In this document: in pieces, positions 35,539 to 44,347 of the stretch
Layout of the letters: every line of letters starts with the position of its first letter
How positions within the stretch are numbered: position 1 is the stretch's first letter
Assembly (NCBI RefSeq): GCF_038958875.1
Contig: NZ_CP152407.1
Location: 2,053,501-2,117,500, forward strand
DNA from: Acidovorax sp. FHTAMBA
Lineage (GTDB): Bacteria; Pseudomonadota; Gammaproteobacteria; Burkholderiales; Burkholderiaceae_C
DNA: 64,000 nt
Reading direction: 5' to 3'
Notes under the pieces: model-generated
What the model was told of the DNA's origin: nothing
Database searches by the model: none
The model's input: only the letters and a program-made list of their open reading frames with translations
Position numbers and translations under genes: made by a program

Positions 35539-37172
35539 CCCACCGGGGGTGCGGACGAAAACTTGGACTACTAGAAGGTAGTTCATGTATTCCTACGAAG
35601 ACCGAATCCGAGCCGTTGAGCTCTACATCAAGCTCGGCAAACGCACCAGCCCGACCATCCGTCAGCTGGGTTACCCAACCAAGAATGCATTGAAGGGGTG
35701 GTACCGCGAGTATCAGCAGCGGCTCGACCTGCCGCTGGGATATGCCCGTCGGGAGCCGAAGTTCTCGCAGGGCCAGAAGGCAGCGGCCATCGAGCACTAC
35801 CTCACACATGATCGATGCATCGCTGCCACCATGAGGGCGCTGGGCTATCCAGGGCGTGGAACGCTAACCAAGTGGGTCCGCGAGGCATTCCCTGAAGCCA
35901 GGATGGCCCTTGTCGGCAGTGTGGGCCAGCGAAGATATCCCGAGAGCTTGAAGCACGCGGGAGTGATGGAGCTTTGCACCCGGCAGGAAAGTGCACAGGC
36001 TGTTGCCGACAGGCTCGGCGTGTGCCGGCCAACGTTGTACAACTGGAAGAACCAGCTTCTGGGGCGTGAGGCACCCGCATCAATGAAACACACCGATCGA
36101 TCACCGCAGGCGCAAGAGCGTGAAGAGCTCGAGCGCCAAGTTGAGATACTGCGCCACGAAGTCAGGCAACTGCGCCTTGAGCAGGACCTCTTGAACAAGG
36201 CCAATGAACTGTTAAAAAAAGGCCTGGGCGTCGATCTGCAGCTCCTGTCCAACCGGGAGAAGACACTGCTGATTGACGCCCTCAGGGAGCACTATGGCCT
36301 GCCAGAGCTCCTTGCACAGTTGAGTCTTGCGCGTAGCTCGTACTTCTACCATCGGGCCCGCGCGGCAATCGGAGACAAGTACGTGAGGGTGCGCCAGTCC
36401 ATCACCGAGATCTTCGAGTCCAATCACCGCTGCTATGGCTACCGCAGGCTGCAAGCCTCACTGGCCAGAGAGCAAGGCCCGATCTCCGAGAAGGTGATAC
36501 AGCGGCTGATGAAGCAAGAGAGCCTGGTCGTTGCAAAACCCAAGAGGCGTCGGTATGCGTCTTACCTGGGCGAGATCAGCCCGGCACCAGAGAACATCAT
36601 CAACCGTGACTTCCAGGCAGCAGCCCCCAACAAGAAATGGCTGACCGACATCACGGAGTTCCAGATCCCTGCAGGCAAGGTCTACCTGTCGCCGATCATC
36701 GATTGCTTCGACGGGATGGTGGTGAGCTGGACCATCGGCACGAGTCCGGATGCAGAGCTGGTCAACACCATGCTGGATGCAGCCATCGAGACCGTCACAG
36801 AGACAAGCGATCGACCAGTGGTCCACTCAGACCGCGGAGGTCACTACCGCTGGCCTGGCTGGCTATCCAGAATGAGCGAGGCCAAGCTCACCCGCTCGAT
36901 GTCCCGCAAGGCCTGCTCGCCTGACAACGCAGCGTGCGAGGGCTTCTTCGGTCGGTTGAAGAATGAACTGTTCTATCCTCGGGACTGGAAGGGCACGACC
37001 ATCGAGCGGTTCATTGAGGTGGTCGACGACTACATCCGCTGGTACAACGAGAAGCGGATCAAGATCTCTCTTGGCTCCCTCAGCCCTATCGAATACCGGG
37101 TGAGCCTTGGACTTGCGGCATAAAACCAGTCCAAGTTTTTATCCGCACCCCCTCCTGGGGGTCAGTGGGTCA
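35536..37172 (+). mobile_element. IS3-family insertion sequence
   Basis: This 1637-bp element is bounded by related ends. TGACCCAC...GGGGGTGCGG with AAAACTTGGACT lies on the left, and the same words lie in reverse complement on the right (AGTCCAAGTTTTTATCCGCACC...GTGGGTCA). No direct repeat flanks it (AACC on the left, CTTC on the right). The neighbours are two unrelated truncated genes, so the element probably took part in a deletion or recombination after insertion. Confidence 0.85.
35585..37123 (+). CDS. IS3-family transposase (single frame)
   Basis: This 512-residue protein combines two N-terminal helix-turn-helix regions (residues about 5-40 and 55-95), a leucine-rich coiled coil (ELERQVEILRHEVRQLRLEQ near 180), a HTH_21-like linker and an rve integrase core. 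The catalytic triad is visible in KWLTDITEF, VVHSDRGGHY and NAACEGFFGRLKNE. Many IS3 members need a -1 frameshift between two frames, but here both parts sit in one continuous frame, so full-length transposase needs no frameshift. Confidence 0.93.
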   Translation: MYSYEDRIRAVELYIKLGKRTSPTIRQLGYPTKNALKGWYREYQQRLDLPLGYARREPKFSQGQKAAAIEHYLTHDRCIAATMRALGYPGRGTLTKWVREAFPEARMALVGSVGQRRYPESLKHAGVMELCTRQESAQAVADRLGVCRPTLYNWKNQLLGREAPASMKHTDRSPQAQEREELERQVEILRHEVRQLRLEQDLLNKANELLKKGLGVDLQLLSNREKTLLIDALREHYGLPELLAQLSLARSSYFYHRARAAIGDKYVRVRQSITEIFESNHRCYGYRRLQASLAREQGPISEKVIQRLMKQESLVVAKPKRRRYASYLGEISPAPENIINRDFQAAAPNKKWLTDITEFQIPAGKVYLSPIIDCFDGMVVSWTIGTSPDAELVNTMLDAAIETVTETSDRPVVHSDRGGHYRWPGWLSRMSEAKLTRSMSRKACSPDNAACEGFFGRLKNELFYPRDWKGTTIERFIEVVDDYIRWYNEKRIKISLGSLSPIEYRVSLGLAA

Positions 37173-37192
37173 CTTCTGCGTGGAAATCAACA

Positions 37193-37963
37193 CACTGCGG
37201 CCGCGTTTCGCACCCCTCGCTGCTGGGCGGCGCCACGCCAGTGGCTCCCTCGGCCATCCGGCCCGAGGGCCAAGCCTGGACCACAGCCGGTCAGGTCGAT
37301 TTCGTCACGCCCCGCGAGCTGAGCGTAGCCGAGATCGCCGATGTCGTTGACGACTATCGCCAAGCCACCCGCCGCGCCATGGCTGCAGGCTTCGACGGTG
37401 TCGAACTGCATGGTGCATCGGGCTACCTGCCCGAACAGTTCCTCTCTTCGAGCAGCAATCAAAGGCAAGACCAGTACGGCGGCCCAGTCGAGAACCGTGC
37501 CCGTTTCGTTCTGGAGGTGCTGGCCGCGATGGTGGCCGAAGCCGGTGCCGACCGGGTCGGCATCAAGATTTCACCGGAGATGAACTACAACAGCATCACC
37601 GACGCCACGCCGCAAGAGACCTACGCCTATCTGGTCGACCACTTACGTGGCCAGGGTCTGGCCTATCTGCATGTCGCGCTCTTCGGCGCGAAGTTCGACT
37701 TCCACGCGCTGCTGCGCCCGCGCTTTGACGGCGCCTACCTGATGGGCGGTGGCCTGACCCAGGACAGCGCCGAAAGCGCGCTGGCCGAAGGCAAGGCCGA
37801 CGCAACTGTCTTCGGCAGCGCCTTCCTGGCGAACCCCGACCTGCCGGAGCGCTTTCGCGTTGGCGCTGCGCTCAACGCCCCAGACCGCAACACCTTCTTC
37901 GCGCCGCCCACCGCCCAGGGCTACATCGACTACCCGGCGCTGGCTGCGGTGGAAGCCGCCTGA
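37193..37963 (+). pseudogene. Old-yellow-enzyme family oxidoreductase, N-terminally truncated
   Basis: From about 37193 the frame reads HCGRVSHPSLLGGATPVAPS and continues through VDDYRQATRRAMAAGFDGVE, then LHGASGYLPEQFL, NRARFVLEVL and a C-terminal GSAFLANPDLPERF. These are the conserved second two-thirds of alkene reductases (NemA type). The first ~100 residues, including the FMN-phosphate entry part, are missing. The first recognisable residues lie 20 bp after the insertion sequence. A GTG at 37241 could still start a fragment, but an active flavoenzyme is unlikely. Pirin follows by 20 bp. Confidence 0.8.
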
Positions 37964-37983
37964 GCCACGAAAGGCCGAATGCC

Positions 37984-38808
37984 ATGACCACCATCGCCCG
38001 CATGCAGCGCGCCAACCGGGGAATCCAGTTCCGCGCGTACCGCCTGCATGGTGCCGACCCCTCGCAACTCGATCCCTTCATGGGCATCGACCACGCGTGG
38101 ATGAGCGCGCCCACGTTCCCGCCGCATCCGCACGCCGGCTTCTCCGCTGTGACTTACCTGTTCCTCGACTCGGAGACCGGTATCGCCAACCGCGATTCGC
38201 AGGGCGACAGCACGCTGATCCAGCCGGGCGGCCTGCATTGGACCGCAGCCGGTCGCGGGGTCGTCCATGAAGAGAACCCGGCGGTGACGGGCAGCACCAC
38301 GCACCTGCTGCAGATTTTCGTCAACCTGCCGCGGGATCGGCAGAACGCAGCGCCGTTCGCGCTGAGGCTGGCCCCGCAGGACGTGCCCGTGGTGCAGCGC
38401 CCCGGTGTGCGCGTCCGCGTCCCTTTGGGCGGCTTCGACGGCGTGCAGTCGCCGCTGAGGCCGCCGACCGAGGTGACGCTGCTGGACGTCACGCTGGAGG
38501 CCGGCGCCGAACTGGCGCTGCCGGTTCCCGCAGGTCGGCGCGCCTTCTTCATGCCGATCAACGGCCACGCGGAACTCGATGGCGAACGCTTCGGCCTCGA
38601 CGACCTCGGTGCGCCGATCCTGCCGCCTGCGGCCGAGGCGGCGGTGCACAAGCTCATTGCCCAGGATGGCGGAGCCAAGATCGCCGTGTTCATCGGTGAG
38701 CCGCTGGGCCAACCTGTGATTTCCAACGGACCGATGGCGTTTGCACGCCAACAGGACCTGATCGCGGCAACTGCCGCTTACCAACGTGGCGAGTTGGGAA
38801 GGCTGTAA
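37984..38808 (+). CDS. Pirin-family protein
   Basis: This 274-residue bicupin has metal-site signatures FPPHPHAGFSAVTYL (about residues 40-54) and GRGVVHEENP (about 90), which provide the His3-Glu iron site of pirins. Bacterial pirins have quercetinase activity or regulate central enzymes. The C-terminal cupin is intact. AAAGG precedes the ATG, and the gene follows the truncated oxidoreductase and precedes an isochorismatase-family gene, probably as one transcript. Confidence 0.92.
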   Translation: MTTIARMQRANRGIQFRAYRLHGADPSQLDPFMGIDHAWMSAPTFPPHPHAGFSAVTYLFLDSETGIANRDSQGDSTLIQPGGLHWTAAGRGVVHEENPAVTGSTTHLLQIFVNLPRDRQNAAPFALRLAPQDVPVVQRPGVRVRVPLGGFDGVQSPLRPPTEVTLLDVTLEAGAELALPVPAGRRAFFMPINGHAELDGERFGLDDLGAPILPPAAEAAVHKLIAQDGGAKIAVFIGEPLGQPVISNGPMAFARQQDLIAATAAYQRGELGRL

Positions 38809-38861
38809 AAGGCCGCGCCACACATCGGGGGCATGCCCCCATCACAACCCGGAGCACCATC

Positions 38862-39467
38862 ATGAAAGTTGAACGATTCGCCGCCGAGAACTCGGCTTTG
38901 CTGCTGATCGACCACCAGGTCGGCACGATGCAACTGATCAAGAACATCGACAGGGAACTTGCCGCCAAGCAGTCGATTGCACTGGCCAAGATGGCGAAGA
39001 TCCTGAACCTGCCGGTCGTGATCACGTCCAGCCAGGAGGAGCGTGCCCAAGGCCCGATCCTTCCTGAAATCGCCGAGATCCTGCCCGAGGCGCACGCAGC
39101 GCGGGTCAAGCGCCCCGGCGTCGTCAATGCATGGGCCTATGCCGATTTCCGCAGTGCCGTGCTCGCCACCGGGCGCAAGAACCTGATCATGGCGGGTGTG
39201 ACCACCGACGTGTGCCTGATTTTCCCGGCCATCGATGCTGCCCTGGAGGGCTTCAACGTCCAGGCCGTGATGGATGCATCAGGATCGCCCAGCAATCTTT
39301 CCGAGGAGTTCTCGCGCCAGCGCATGCACGACGCCGGCGTGGTGCTGACTGCGACCAACACGCTGATGGCGGAGATCGCGCAGGACTGGTCCACCCCGGC
39401 CGGCCAGCAACTGATCACCTTGTTATTCACGGATGTCTTCCCGGCCTTGGGCGCGAACATCGCCTGA
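38862..39467 (+). CDS. Isochorismatase-family cysteine hydrolase
   Basis: This 201-residue YcaC-like hydrolase shows the Asp-Lys-Cys triad: Asp in LLIDHQVGTM (about residue 17), Lys in VKRPGVVNAW (about 84), and Cys in GVTTDVCLIF (about 117). These enzymes hydrolyse amides or related groups. The substrate is unknown. GGAG lies before the ATG. Pirin and isochorismatase-family genes often occur together in stress or detoxification sets. Confidence 0.9.
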   Translation: MKVERFAAENSALLLIDHQVGTMQLIKNIDRELAAKQSIALAKMAKILNLPVVITSSQEERAQGPILPEIAEILPEAHAARVKRPGVVNAWAYADFRSAVLATGRKNLIMAGVTTDVCLIFPAIDAALEGFNVQAVMDASGSPSNLSEEFSRQRMHDAGVVLTATNTLMAEIAQDWSTPAGQQLITLLFTDVFPALGANIA

Positions 39468-39840
39468 TCCCGAAGGCGTCCCCGTTGACCGCGGCCAGCA
39501 GGGTTGGGAGCGAGCTTTCCACGATGCCCACGGATAAGGCGGGTTTGTCTTGACGGCGTGGCGCTGGTTCACAGCGTAGAGTGCGGCGACTGTGGGGAGT
39601 CGCCGACAGCGCTGTGGCGTCGGTCGGCCATTCTCGCGTCAGTCGATCATGCGGCACTTACAGTGCTGATCGGGGTGAGGTTCGAGCTGTCTGTTCCAAC
39701 GCCTTGTCGGTTGCCAACCCAACACACCATTCGATGCAAGACCTGCTGGCCGTTCTTCCCCACTGCCCGCGAAGGCCGTGCGAGCACGCTTGCGGGTTTC
39801 CTGCATTCGCATATATTGAAATGAGACCGCCACCGTCCAG
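39468..39840. other. Gene-free interval between convergent genes
   Basis: These 373 bases lie between the isochorismatase-family gene and the end of the reductase gene. No supported gene and no clear hairpin-plus-T-run. A short inverted pair GGCGACTGTGGGGAGTCGCC lies at 39583-39602, with stem GGCGACT/AGTCGCC, and might act as a weak bidirectional terminator. Confidence 0.4.
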
Positions 39841-41043
39841 TCAGAGCTTGTCGAGGCGTACCGTGCCGTCGGCGAGGGTGGCTGGCGACGGGCACGTCCC
39901 TTGTTTGAGCCAGCGCTTGGCGACCTTGATGTCCCGCGGGGCATTCACGGAAATCACGCTGCGCAGCCCGTCATCCGAGATCTGGAACACAGAGAACGCG
40001 CCTTCCTCGGCAGACCCGCGCAGGATGCCCTCCAGATCGTTTGAAGGAACGCCAAGCACCTGCAGGTTCATGTCGTACTGGTCCGACCAGAACCAAGGAA
40101 GCTCGTCATAGAGGACGTCCATGCCCGCGATCGCCTTGCCTACGGCGATGGCTTGGTTCTGAGCGTTTGCCCAGGACTCGAAGCGCAATCGGCAACCCGC
40201 CCAGGAACTGTGTTGATTGGCCACGTCTCCGACGGCATAGACGTCGGGATCGGACGTGCGGCCCGCCTGGTCTACGACGATGCCATCCTGAACCATCAGT
40301 CCGCATTCCTCGGCCAAGCGGGTATCGAGCGCCAGCCCAATGCCGACTACCACTGCATCGAACTCTTGTGCCTCGTCAGGCAGGTGCGCGACCAGGGGAC
40401 GTTGGCGACCCACCATGATCGAGGTGACTGTCGTCGATAGCCGAACGTCGACGCCTTCCTTGCGGTGCTTATCGAGGAGGAAATCTGAAAGCTGCGGCGG
40501 AAGCGACCTCGCGCAAAGGCGGGGCCCTGCCTCCAGCACCATGACATCGACCTGCTTCCCCCGCGCCGTTGCAGCGATCTCTAGTCCGATCCATCCGCCT
40601 CCGATGATCAGCAACCGGTTGCCGCGCACCAGCTTTCGAGCGATGGCCCGGGAATCCTCGATGGTGCGCAAGGTATACACGTTGGGCAGATCGGCTCCGG
40701 GGCATGACAGCCGGCGGGGGTGCCCCCCAGTGGCCAATACGAGCTTGTCGTAGCGGACCACCGAACCGTCCGAGCACCTGACTTCGTGATCGCCGCGATG
40801 GATTGCAACGACCTCCGTGCTCGGTCGGAAGTCCACGCGCAGGGCGTCGCTCTGCTGCGATGTCAGGAGGACGGGAGGGTGCTCCTGCGCACCGCTGAGA
40901 ACGCCTTTGGACAACGCGGGGCGCTCGTAAGGCGCATGGGCCTCGCGGCCGAGCAGGGTGATGTTTCCCCCATGCCCGCTCTCCCGCAGTGACCGAGTGA
41001 CCCAAGCACCAGCCTGGCCGGCTCCGATGATGACGACATCCAT
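39841..41043 (-). CDS. Ferredoxin reductase of a Rieske oxygenase system (FAD/NADH)
   Basis: This 400-residue BphA4/rubredoxin-reductase-like flavoprotein has the FAD dinucleotide motif VVIIGAGQAGAW at the N-terminus, YERPALSKGVL, LVLATGGHPRRL, the NADH-binding motif LLIIGGGWIGLE (about residue 150), and DVYAVGDVANQHS. It should pass electrons from NADH to the Rieske ferredoxin encoded 21 bp upstream. Start: ATG 41043 with AGGAG, preferred over an in-frame TTG at 41061. Confidence 0.93.
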   Translation of the reverse strand: MDVVIIGAGQAGAWVTRSLRESGHGGNITLLGREAHAPYERPALSKGVLSGAQEHPPVLLTSQQSDALRVDFRPSTEVVAIHRGDHEVRCSDGSVVRYDKLVLATGGHPRRLSCPGADLPNVYTLRTIEDSRAIARKLVRGNRLLIIGGGWIGLEIAATARGKQVDVMVLEAGPRLCARSLPPQLSDFLLDKHRKEGVDVRLSTTVTSIMVGRQRPLVAHLPDEAQEFDAVVVGIGLALDTRLAEECGLMVQDGIVVDQAGRTSDPDVYAVGDVANQHSSWAGCRLRFESWANAQNQAIAVGKAIAGMDVLYDELPWFWSDQYDMNLQVLGVPSNDLEGILRGSAEEGAFSVFQISDDGLRSVISVNAPRDIKVAKRWLKQGTCPSPATLADGTVRLDKL

Positions 41044-41064
41044 TGCTGGCTCCTGTACCAATGC

Positions 41065-41385
41065 TCAACTCACGGGCCGCAAGAAGATGAAGCCCTGCTC
41101 GACCTTGACCGGATGGCAGCGCAGCGCCTCCGTGCAGGGGGCGCCCACCGCGCGACCGCTTCTGATGTCGAACGTTCCCTCGTGCAGGGGGCATTCAATG
41201 AGGCAGGAGTCGACCACCATGCCCAGCGACAGGTCCGCATCTCCATGTGTGCACGTGCCGTCGGTGGCGAAGACTTCACCCCCGAGGTTGTAGATGCACA
41301 CGCGCTTGCCGTCGATCTCTACCGAATGCGTGTCGTCTTCTTCAACATCGGCGAGGTTGCCCACCTTGATCCATCCATCGTCCAT
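41065..41385 (-). CDS. Rieske-type [2Fe-2S] ferredoxin
   Basis: This 106-residue electron carrier has the Rieske ligands CTHGD (about residue 46) and CPLHEG (about 65). The rest matches the small oxygenase ferredoxins of the BphA3/NdoA type. Start: ATG 41385 with GGAGA upstream, while the in-frame ATG at 41403 lies before that ribosome binding site. It sits between the oxygenase and the reductase genes in the same operon. Confidence 0.94.
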   Translation of the reverse strand: MDDGWIKVGNLADVEEDDTHSVEIDGKRVCIYNLGGEVFATDGTCTHGDADLSLGMVVDSCLIECPLHEGTFDIRSGRAVGAPCTEALRCHPVKVEQGFIFLRPVS

Positions 41386-41418
41386 CGTGTCTCCTGCTGC
41401 CATGCTTGTGCTGCTGTC

Positions 41419-42561
41419 CTATGCTTGCGACGTCATCGCGTCGATGTAGTGGTTCTCCATGTGGTACAGCGCTTCCTCCAGCGGCGACATGGGCCCTGGC
41501 TTGAAGAATTTCGAGCCCGCGGTGTTCTGCATGCCCTCCACCATGACCGCGTCCTCGGCAATGATCTGGCGCACGAAGCCGATGTACTTTTCCATTTCCG
41601 CGTCGTAGTTGGGAATCGAGAAGGCGGCTTCGGGGAACAGCAGGTAGCAGATGACTCTGGTTTCCGTCGGCGAGATGGGCCAGATATGCCACATGCGCAC
41701 GCTGTCGGCGCGCATCGACAGGTTCAGGTTGGGATAAATGCCCCCCTTGCAGGCAATACCGCTCGGTTTGTCTTGCGCCCAGGGCAACGTGGGGAAGACT
41801 TGGGCGCCGGACTTCGAGTGCGGGCGGGCTTCGTATTGGGTATGCCAGCCACCGTTCTCCAGCAGGTTGAAGCGAACCTGCTCGCCCTTGACGAAGCCGC
41901 CGAAGGTGTCCTTGTGGATGACGCCAACGTGGTAGATGTCGATGAGGTTCTCGATCAGGAATTTCCAGTTGCACTTGACGTCGATTTCGACCTTCTGGGC
42001 CAGCTTGCAATGGTCGGTCTGGAACCACCACAAGGGTTGCTCGAAGGGTGCGATGTACTCTTCGAAGGACATCGGCTCATCACTGAAGTTCACGAAGATC
42101 CAGCCGCGCCAGATCTTGACCTGCAACTGCCGCAGGCTGCAGTTCTTCAACTCGACCTCGGAGGCCTTCATTCCGGGCGCGACGACGAGCTTGCCGCTCA
42201 CGTCGTAGAGCCATGCGTGGTAGGGACAGCTGAACTCCTTGGTATTGCCACGTCCGACGGCGATTTCCACTCCGCGATGCAGGCACTGGTTCATGTACGC
42301 GACGATGTGATCGGGCGCCGGGCGTGAAACGACGATCGACTCCTTCATCACCTGGAAGGTGTAGTAGTCGCCGACATTGGGGATCTCTTCGACGCGCCCC
42401 ACGGAAAGCCAGTACTTCATGAAGATTTGCTGCTTCTCCATGTCGTAGATCTCGGGCGAGCTGTACACCTCGCCTGGCAGGTGCCGTGCGCTGAGCAGTT
42501 TCTTGCGGGTGTCCTTGAACTTGGGGCGCAGGTCCAGGAGCTGTTGTTCGGCTACTTGCAT
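41419..42561 (-). CDS. Rieske oxygenase terminal component (alpha subunit)
   Basis: This 380-residue oxygenase has a Rieske domain (CLHRG near residue 84, CPYHAW near 103) and the mononuclear iron motif IENLIDIYHVGVIH near 185-198. No beta subunit gene is present, so an alpha3-type oxygenase or demethylase/monooxygenase is likely. With ferredoxin and reductase it forms a complete three-component system. Start: ATG 42561 with AAAGGA upstream, because the frame before it has no homology. It is divergent from the second HTH-citrate synthase fusion gene. Confidence 0.92.
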   Translation of the reverse strand: MQVAEQQLLDLRPKFKDTRKKLLSARHLPGEVYSSPEIYDMEKQQIFMKYWLSVGRVEEIPNVGDYYTFQVMKESIVVSRPAPDHIVAYMNQCLHRGVEIAVGRGNTKEFSCPYHAWLYDVSGKLVVAPGMKASEVELKNCSLRQLQVKIWRGWIFVNFSDEPMSFEEYIAPFEQPLWWFQTDHCKLAQKVEIDVKCNWKFLIENLIDIYHVGVIHKDTFGGFVKGEQVRFNLLENGGWHTQYEARPHSKSGAQVFPTLPWAQDKPSGIACKGGIYPNLNLSMRADSVRMWHIWPISPTETRVICYLLFPEAAFSIPNYDAEMEKYIGFVRQIIAEDAVMVEGMQNTAGSKFFKPGPMSPLEEALYHMENHYIDAMTSQA

Positions 42562-42671
42562 CGTGGTCGTCCTTTCAATAACGCGTTGATCGTGCGCAAC
42601 GGATACTATGCAATACATTGATTTATGTATAGATCGATGTGAGAATCGATATATCTTGCCGAGAGAACCCT
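42562..42671. promoter_or_regulatory. Divergent promoter with two perfect dyads
   Basis: Between the oxygenase and HTH-citrate synthase genes lie ATACAT-TGATTT-ATGTAT (42613-42630) and ATCGAT-GTGAGA-ATCGAT (42633-42650). They are adjacent, each with 6-bp arms and a 6-base spacer. The matched geometry suggests two dimers of one regulator binding side by side. The HTH-citrate synthase protein is the obvious candidate. Confidence 0.6.
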
Positions 42672-43973
42672 ATGTCCCAGAAAGACCCTTCAAAGAGCGC
42701 GCGTCCTCAGCGCCAGATCAACGACGTCGACTACGTCGCCAGCGCCGAAGCCATGTCGATCCTGGGAGTGCGGCGCGAGACGCTGTACACCTACGTCAGC
42801 CGCGGGCTCATCAAAACGATGCAGCGCCCGGGCGTGAAGGCCAAGCTCTACCGCAAAGCCGATGTCGAAAAGCTCAGAAGCCGGGCCGTCGCACGCTCGG
42901 GCGGGCCACAAGTCTCGCACTCCCTGCGCTACGGGGAGCCGATCGCGCAGACGTGGATCAGCGAGATCACCGCCCACGGCCCGCGCTACCGGGGGGTGCT
43001 CGCGCGCGACCTTGTGCGCGACGGCAGGTCGTTCGAGTTCGCGAGCGAGCTCATCTGGACGGGACTGCCGCGCACCCGGGATGTCGCATGGCCTACCTTG
43101 CAGGACATCCGGCAGCCGGAATCCCTCGTCAAGCTGGCCTTGCATTCGGCCGAGCACGTCACGCCACTCAAGCTCTTGTCGATGCTGACGACCTCGCTGT
43201 CGGCGTTCGAGCAGGCCGAGGGCGACATGCAGGCGGCCGGTTTCGCGGCCTGTCGGCGGTTGTTGCAGATGCTGAGCGGCACCGCGGGCATCTTCGGCCC
43301 TAAGGCGAGGTTCTCTCCGCCCGGCGAAGGCGAGTTCGTGGCGCACTGCGTCGCCCGCGGGCTTGGTCTGGGCGAACGGCCCGATGCCGTGCGGGCCATC
43401 GACGCAGCGCTCGTGATGTCCGCCGAGCACGAGTTGTCGGCACCGACGTTCGCCGCGCGGATCTGCGCCTCGACGGGAGCAGATCTGTATGCGTGCGTCG
43501 CGACGGCGATGCTGACCCAGTCCGGGTCGATGCAGGTCGGGGGCGCCGTGGAGGTGGAGGCGCTCATCGATGCCCTGCCCAGCGGACTGCAACCGGACGA
43601 TGCCCTGCCGCTGGCCGCAGCCTCAGGCTTCAAGAGCAACGAACTGCCGTGCTTCGGCCATCCCCTGTACGACGGCGAGGACCCGCGCTCGGTGGTACTG
43701 CTCGACCTCATAGGCAGCCTGGACACGTACGGACCGGACATGCCGAAGGTGCAGGCGCTGGTGGCCGGTGCACGGCAGGCCGGACAGCACCCGAATGTCT
43801 TCGCTGGTCTCGTGATCCTGTGCAAGGCGATGGGTTTGCCCAATGGAAGCGGCGCAATGCTCCATACCCTGGCACGCACCAGCGGCTGGATCGCCCATGC
43901 GATGGAACAGCGCCTGACCGGCGCCATGCTGAGGCCACGCGCCAAGTACATGGGTCAGCATCTTCCGCGGTGA
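42672..43973 (+). CDS. HTH domain-citrate synthase-like fusion protein
   Basis: This 433-residue paralogue of the protein at 5355 is shared over the whole length. Residues about 18-65 form the helix-turn-helix (EAMSILGVRRETLYTYVSRG, then KLYRKADVEKL), and residues about 85-430 form the citrate synthase fold. AEHELSAPTFAARICAST supplies one active-site histidine and CFGHPLYDGEDPR supplies the other. Where citrate synthases have the catalytic Asp, the sequence reads HPNVFAGLVILC without it. The last part, TLARTSGWIAHAMEQR, is typical of the fold. Start: ATG 42672, not GTG 42639. Divergent from the Rieske operon, it is likely to be its acyl-CoA- or acid-responsive regulator. Confidence 0.85.
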   Translation: MSQKDPSKSARPQRQINDVDYVASAEAMSILGVRRETLYTYVSRGLIKTMQRPGVKAKLYRKADVEKLRSRAVARSGGPQVSHSLRYGEPIAQTWISEITAHGPRYRGVLARDLVRDGRSFEFASELIWTGLPRTRDVAWPTLQDIRQPESLVKLALHSAEHVTPLKLLSMLTTSLSAFEQAEGDMQAAGFAACRRLLQMLSGTAGIFGPKARFSPPGEGEFVAHCVARGLGLGERPDAVRAIDAALVMSAEHELSAPTFAARICASTGADLYACVATAMLTQSGSMQVGGAVEVEALIDALPSGLQPDDALPLAAASGFKSNELPCFGHPLYDGEDPRSVVLLDLIGSLDTYGPDMPKVQALVAGARQAGQHPNVFAGLVILCKAMGLPNGSGAMLHTLARTSGWIAHAMEQRLTGAMLRPRAKYMGQHLPR

Positions 43974-44062
43974 GGCAACGCGCGGCCACGGCAGAGCGCC
44001 AGGTGGGAACCGGCCAGACTGGCCGACGGCTCAGCGCGCGCGAGCGAAGGTGCCCCCTGCGT

Positions 44063-44347
44063 TCAGTCCCGCATCACCAGCGCTGCGGTGACCCTGCGCA
44101 CCAACGGCAGCGCGAGGAGCAGCGTCGGAAAGGCGATGATCCATGACAGAGCCCAGGCGCTGAGCCAAATGTAGAGGAAGCCGGGTGCCAGACCGATGCT
44201 GCGCAGCGTCGACACGGCCGACACCACGAACGTCATCAGGATCGATAGCAGCAGCGGCATCACCAACGCCGAGTAGGCGGCGGGGAGCTTTGCGAAGCCA
44301 AACACCGTGCGGGCCTGGTCGGTCGGAGTAGGACACTCGTTCTTCAT
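44063..44347 (-). CDS. DUF2798-family membrane protein
   Basis: This 94-residue protein has two hydrophobic helices (about 26-46 and 57-83) and the family pattern LPLLLSILMTFVVSAVSTLR followed by FLYIWLSAWALSWIIAFPTL. DUF2798 proteins are small inner-membrane proteins of unknown role. The ATG at 44347 overlaps the end of the upstream minus-strand frame, which suggests coupling. Confidence 0.8.
   Translation of the reverse strand: MKNECPTPTDQARTVFGFAKLPAAYSALVMPLLLSILMTFVVSAVSTLRSIGLAPGFLYIWLSAWALSWIIAFPTLLLALPLVRRVTAALVMRD

Noticed and set aside
37173..37192. Target-site duplication for the IS3 element
   Set aside because: AACC on the left and CTTC on the right do not match at 3-5 bp. The absence is itself reported as a finding.
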